Shown here one piece after another: positions 13,597-15,945 of a DNA stretch of 15,945 nt. The position numbers were made by a program, and so were the translations under genes. The notes beneath the pieces were generated by a model, which saw only the letters and a program-made list of their open reading frames with translations, ran no database searches and was not told the DNA's origin. The first letter of the stretch is position 1. Every line of letters starts with the position of its first letter. The stretch is from Gammaproteobacteria bacterium (GTDB taxonomy: Bacteria; Pseudomonadota; Gammaproteobacteria; Pseudomonadales; M0112), in NCBI GenBank assembly GCA_006227085.1, contig SBFY01000212.1, positions 1 to 15,945 of the forward strand, given 5' to 3'.

Positions 13597-14687
13597 GGTG
13601 CCTTCCTTTGCAGCAACAGGCCGCATTCCATGTGATGGGTGTAGGGGAACTGGTCGAACAAGGCCGCCTGTATCACGGTATGCGTATCAGCCAGTGCCGC
13701 CACATCGCGGAACAAGGTGTCCGGATTACAGGATATGTAGAGGATGTTCGGGAATCTGCGCGCCAGTTCACGGGTTGCGTCGTCCAGGCCTGCCCGTGGC
13801 GGGTCGACCAGCAAGCCCTGGAAATCATAGCCTGGCAGATCAATGCCTTGCAGGCGGCGAAAAGGCCGGTCGCCATTCAGTGCACTGGTCATTTCCTCGC
13901 TGGAAAGGCGCGCGATGGTGATATTGTCGCGCTGGTTGGCGGCGATATTGTGCAAGGCGGCGCGGGTAGCGGTCTTGTTCACTTCGGTGGCGAGCACGCG
14001 TGTGCAGACGGCGGACAGCGGCAGGGTGAAATTGCCGATGCCGCAATACAGTTCCAGCCAGTCACCCCCAATCGGTGCGACCTGCTGGCAGGCCCATGAC
14101 AGCATGTTCCGGTTCATGCCGGCATTGGGTTGGGTAAAGGCGCCTTCCGGTTGTTGCCATGTCCATGGGGTGCCATCAATGTCGAAGCTTTCCGTGACGA
14201 CATCCTGGCCGATGATGTGTTTCTTGCCGCGACTGCGGCCGATGATATGGATGCCCAATGCCTTGGCCAGTGCCGTGGCTTCGGTGGTCCAGTCTTCATC
14301 GAGTGCCTTGTGATAGACCATGGTCAGCAGGCAGTCGCCAGTGGTGGTGGCAAGGAATTCGACCTGGTAGAGCTTCTTGCGCAGCGTAGCTTTGCCATTG
14401 ACCTGTGCCAGCAGTGGGGGCATCAGCTGTTCGATGCGTTCACAGGCAATCGGGAATGTGTGGATGGGTACCGGTTGCCTGGGGGTATCCGCCTTGTACA
14501 TCACGTAATCGCAGCGATCGCCTTCATGCCAGATGCGGAACTCGGCGCGCATGCGGTAATGGCTGGGTGCCGAGGCGAATGTGGCCAGCTGCCCGATGCC
14601 ATAAGGTCGCAAGGCCTCTAAAAGACGTGCCTGTTTGCCAGCCAGCTGCGCGGCGTACTGTGTTGGCTGGAAATGCGATAAGGGCAT
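13593..14687 (-). CDS. trmA: tRNA (uracil-54-C5)-methyltransferase
   Basis: A 364-residue SAM-dependent enzyme making m5U54 (ribothymidine) in the T-loop of tRNA. Motifs: LELYCGIGNFTLPL (211-224, SAM binding), DPPRAGLDD (295-303), the nucleophile C320 in YISCNPDTL, and general base E354 in FPYTHHMECG. Length and collinearity match E. coli TrmA (366 residues), and it lacks the N-terminal TRAM domain and the iron-sulfur cysteines of RlmC/RlmD, so TrmA is well supported. It is the first gene of a two-gene leftward operon; its TGA overlaps the dehydratase ATG by 4 nt. It is divergent from galE across 84 bp. Confidence 0.95.
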   Translation of the reverse strand: MPLSHFQPTQYAAQLAGKQARLLEALRPYGIGQLATFASAPSHYRMRAEFRIWHEGDRCDYVMYKADTPRQPVPIHTFPIACERIEQLMPPLLAQVNGKATLRKKLYQVEFLATTTGDCLLTMVYHKALDEDWTTEATALAKALGIHIIGRSRGKKHIIGQDVVTESFDIDGTPWTWQQPEGAFTQPNAGMNRNMLSWACQQVAPIGGDWLELYCGIGNFTLPLSAVCTRVLATEVNKTATRAALHNIAANQRDNITIARLSSEEMTSALNGDRPFRRLQGIDLPGYDFQGLLVDPPRAGLDDATRELARRFPNILYISCNPDTLFRDVAALADTHTVIQAALFDQFPYTHHMECGLLLQRKAP

Positions 14688-14711
14688 GGGGTTCCTGTCT
14701 GGCGGTGGTGT

Positions 14712-14741
14712 TTGTCGGCAAGTGGGGCGGGATTATAGAAT
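14712..14741 (+). promoter_or_regulatory. Candidate sigma70-type promoter for galE
   Basis: TTGTCG (14712-14717; four of six matches to TTGACA) and TAGAAT (14736-14741; five of six to TATAAT) are 18 bp apart. This predicts a short leader with AGGA (14759-14762) 9 nt before the galE ATG. Found by eye. Confidence 0.35.
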
Positions 14742-14771
14742 AAGCTGCATTCATCGACAGGACGACACATC

Positions 14772-15791
14772 ATGCGGGTATTGGTGACCGGGGGAGCCGG
14801 TTACATTGGCAGTCACACGGTGCTTGCCCTGTTGCGTGCTGGCTATTCCGTGGTGGTGGTCGATAACCTTAGCAACAGTCGTGTGGAATCCTTGCAGCGC
14901 GTGGCGGCATTGGCCGGTCGGCAGCCGGATTTCGTGCGGGCTGATATCACCGACAAGGCGGCACTGGAAGCGGTGTTCCGGCGTTATCCCGATGTGTCAG
15001 CCGTGTTGCACTTTGCTGGCCTGAAGGCGGTGGGAGAGTCAGTCGCCCAGCCGTTGGCTTATTACCGCAACAATGTGGTTGGCACCATGGTCCTGTGTGA
15101 GGTGATGCAGGCCCATGGCGTGCAACGCATGGTGTTCAGTTCCTCGGCAACGGTGTATGGCGATGCAAAGACAGTGCCGGTGCCGGAAAGTGAACCGCTG
15201 AAGCCCACCAATCCTTATGGCCATACCAAACGTGTGATTGAGGAATTGCTGGCGGATGTCCAGCAGGCCAATCCCGGTTGGCGTGTCGGGATCCTGCGCT
15301 ATTTCAATCCGGTCGGTGCTGATGAGAGCGGGCAAATCGGTGAGGATCCGCAAGGTGTTCCCAACAATTTGATGCCGTACATCACGCAGGTGGCGGTCGG
15401 CAGGCTCGAATCCTTGCAGGTGTTTGGAGATGACTACCCGACAATCGATGGCACCGGTGTGCGTGATTACATTCATGTGAGTGATCTGGCTGCCGGTCAT
15501 CTGGCCGCATTACGTGCACTGGAACAGGTAGAAGGTGTGCGTGCCTGGAACCTTGGTACAGGGCAGGGCTATTCCGTGCTGGAACTTGTCGCCGCATTTG
15601 AGCGTGTGACGGGCAAGAAAATCCCTTACACCGTGGTCGGTCGCCGGGCCGGTGATGTGGCGACCAGTTATGCGGACGTGACACGGGCGAGCGGGGAATT
15701 GGGCTGGTCTGCGCAATTGGGCCTGGATCGCATGGTGAGCGATGCCTGGCGTTGGCAGCGCACCAATCCGGACGGTTACGACAAAGGCTGA
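14772..15791 (+). CDS. galE: UDP-glucose 4-epimerase
   Basis: A 339-residue short-chain dehydrogenase/reductase that interconverts UDP-glucose and UDP-galactose (Leloir pathway, and sugar supply for surface polysaccharides). The NAD-binding GGAGYIGSH lies at 7-15, followed by VVDNLSNS (29-36) and HFAGLKAVGES (80-90). The catalytic set is S125 region SSSATVYG and YGHTK with Y149 and K153. RYFNPVGAD, GVRDYIHVSDLA and the substrate-binding RRAGDVATSYAD segment are present, and the length equals that of E. coli GalE (338). AGGA precedes the ATG by 9 nt. Its end overlaps the end of the convergent gene by 16 bp. There are no other gal genes in the window. Confidence 0.95.
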   Translation: MRVLVTGGAGYIGSHTVLALLRAGYSVVVVDNLSNSRVESLQRVAALAGRQPDFVRADITDKAALEAVFRRYPDVSAVLHFAGLKAVGESVAQPLAYYRNNVVGTMVLCEVMQAHGVQRMVFSSSATVYGDAKTVPVPESEPLKPTNPYGHTKRVIEELLADVQQANPGWRVGILRYFNPVGADESGQIGEDPQGVPNNLMPYITQVAVGRLESLQVFGDDYPTIDGTGVRDYIHVSDLAAGHLAALRALEQVEGVRAWNLGTGQGYSVLELVAAFERVTGKKIPYTVVGRRAGDVATSYADVTRASGELGWSAQLGLDRMVSDAWRWQRTNPDGYDKG

Positions 15792-15945
15792 CGAGGCAGG
15801 GCGGCGCGATCGCGTTGCTGCCACAAGGTCTTGGCCTGCTGGATGGCGGCTTCCATCGAAGCGGCTTTACCCAACCCCAGTAGCATCACCGCCATGGTTT
15901 GGCAGATGGCCGCTTCACCATAAGCATCGCTGGCATGGCCATGCC
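15776..15945 (-). CDS. C-terminal fragment of a leftward gene, possibly YbiB/TrpD2-like
   Basis: An open minus-strand frame runs from the right edge to a TAA at 15778-15776, giving 55 codons. The peptide contains SDAYGEAAICQTMAVMLLGL and ends in a helical AIQQAKTLWQQRDRAAL segment. The frame shows coding-like composition and no stop, and it ends convergently with galE with a 16-bp overlap. The tail vaguely resembles the C-terminus of anthranilate-phosphoribosyltransferase-like proteins (YbiB/TrpD2), where an alanine-rich helix is followed by a GLGKA-type turn and an A-x-x-LW segment. I am not sure of this identity; the start and most of the protein lie outside the window. Confidence 0.65.
   Translation of the reverse strand, partial: HGHASDAYGEAAICQTMAVMLLGLGKAASMEAAIQQAKTLWQQRDRAALPRQPLS

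Overview
The window is a slice of a bacterial chromosome, most likely from a gammaproteobacterium. That guess rests on gene content (a TrmA-type tRNA m5U54 methyltransferase, an HAE-1-type RND pump, GalE, a DUF502 protein) and moderately GC-rich DNA. It is an inference from family distribution; there is no rRNA or other phylogenetic marker, and I do not name a genus. No tRNA, rRNA, insertion sequence, phage gene or CRISPR array was seen.

Region 1 (1-2995) holds the nearly complete 3' part of an RND efflux permease. It ends in a perfect 11-bp hairpin whose loop contains the stop codon and which can serve as a bidirectional terminator for the opposing kinase gene.

Region 2 (2996-10203) is the most coherent block, a membrane-tethered phospho-signalling island. 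Leftward from a divergent control region at 6191-6425 lie a PP2C phosphatase with a C-terminal membrane anchor and, 15 bp later, a Ser/Thr kinase with a transmembrane segment followed by PEGA-like and formylglycine-generating-enzyme-like domains that should lie outside the cytoplasm. Rightward lie a tail-anchored protein with two FHA domains and a hybrid histidine kinase with a 7TMR-DISM sensor and two receivers. Kinase (writer), phosphatase (eraser) and FHA protein (phosphothreonine reader) thus sit together, all predicted at the inner membrane, beside a His-Asp phosphorelay protein. A DUF502 membrane protein follows.

Region 3 (10809-12029) has a leftward sulfotransferase-family gene whose 3' end overlaps the DUF502 gene by 67 bp, then a 402-bp gene-free stretch. 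That stretch holds an 80-bp tract of about 19% GC between DnaA-box-like 9-mers, including one perfect TTATCCACA and one TTATGCACA, plus a 20-bp dyad and a hairpin resembling a leftward terminator. It could be a DnaA-responsive control region for the following dUTPase gene or an origin-like/DnaA-binding locus. I regard it as the most interesting non-coding signal.

Region 4 (12030-15945) is housekeeping: an all-alpha (type 2) dUTPase and a metallo-beta-lactamase-fold hydrolase coupled by an ATGA overlap; convergent to them, trmA and a pterin-4a-carbinolamine dehydratase gene also coupled by ATGA; then rightward galE; and at the right edge the 3' end of a leftward gene that overlaps the galE end by 16 bp.
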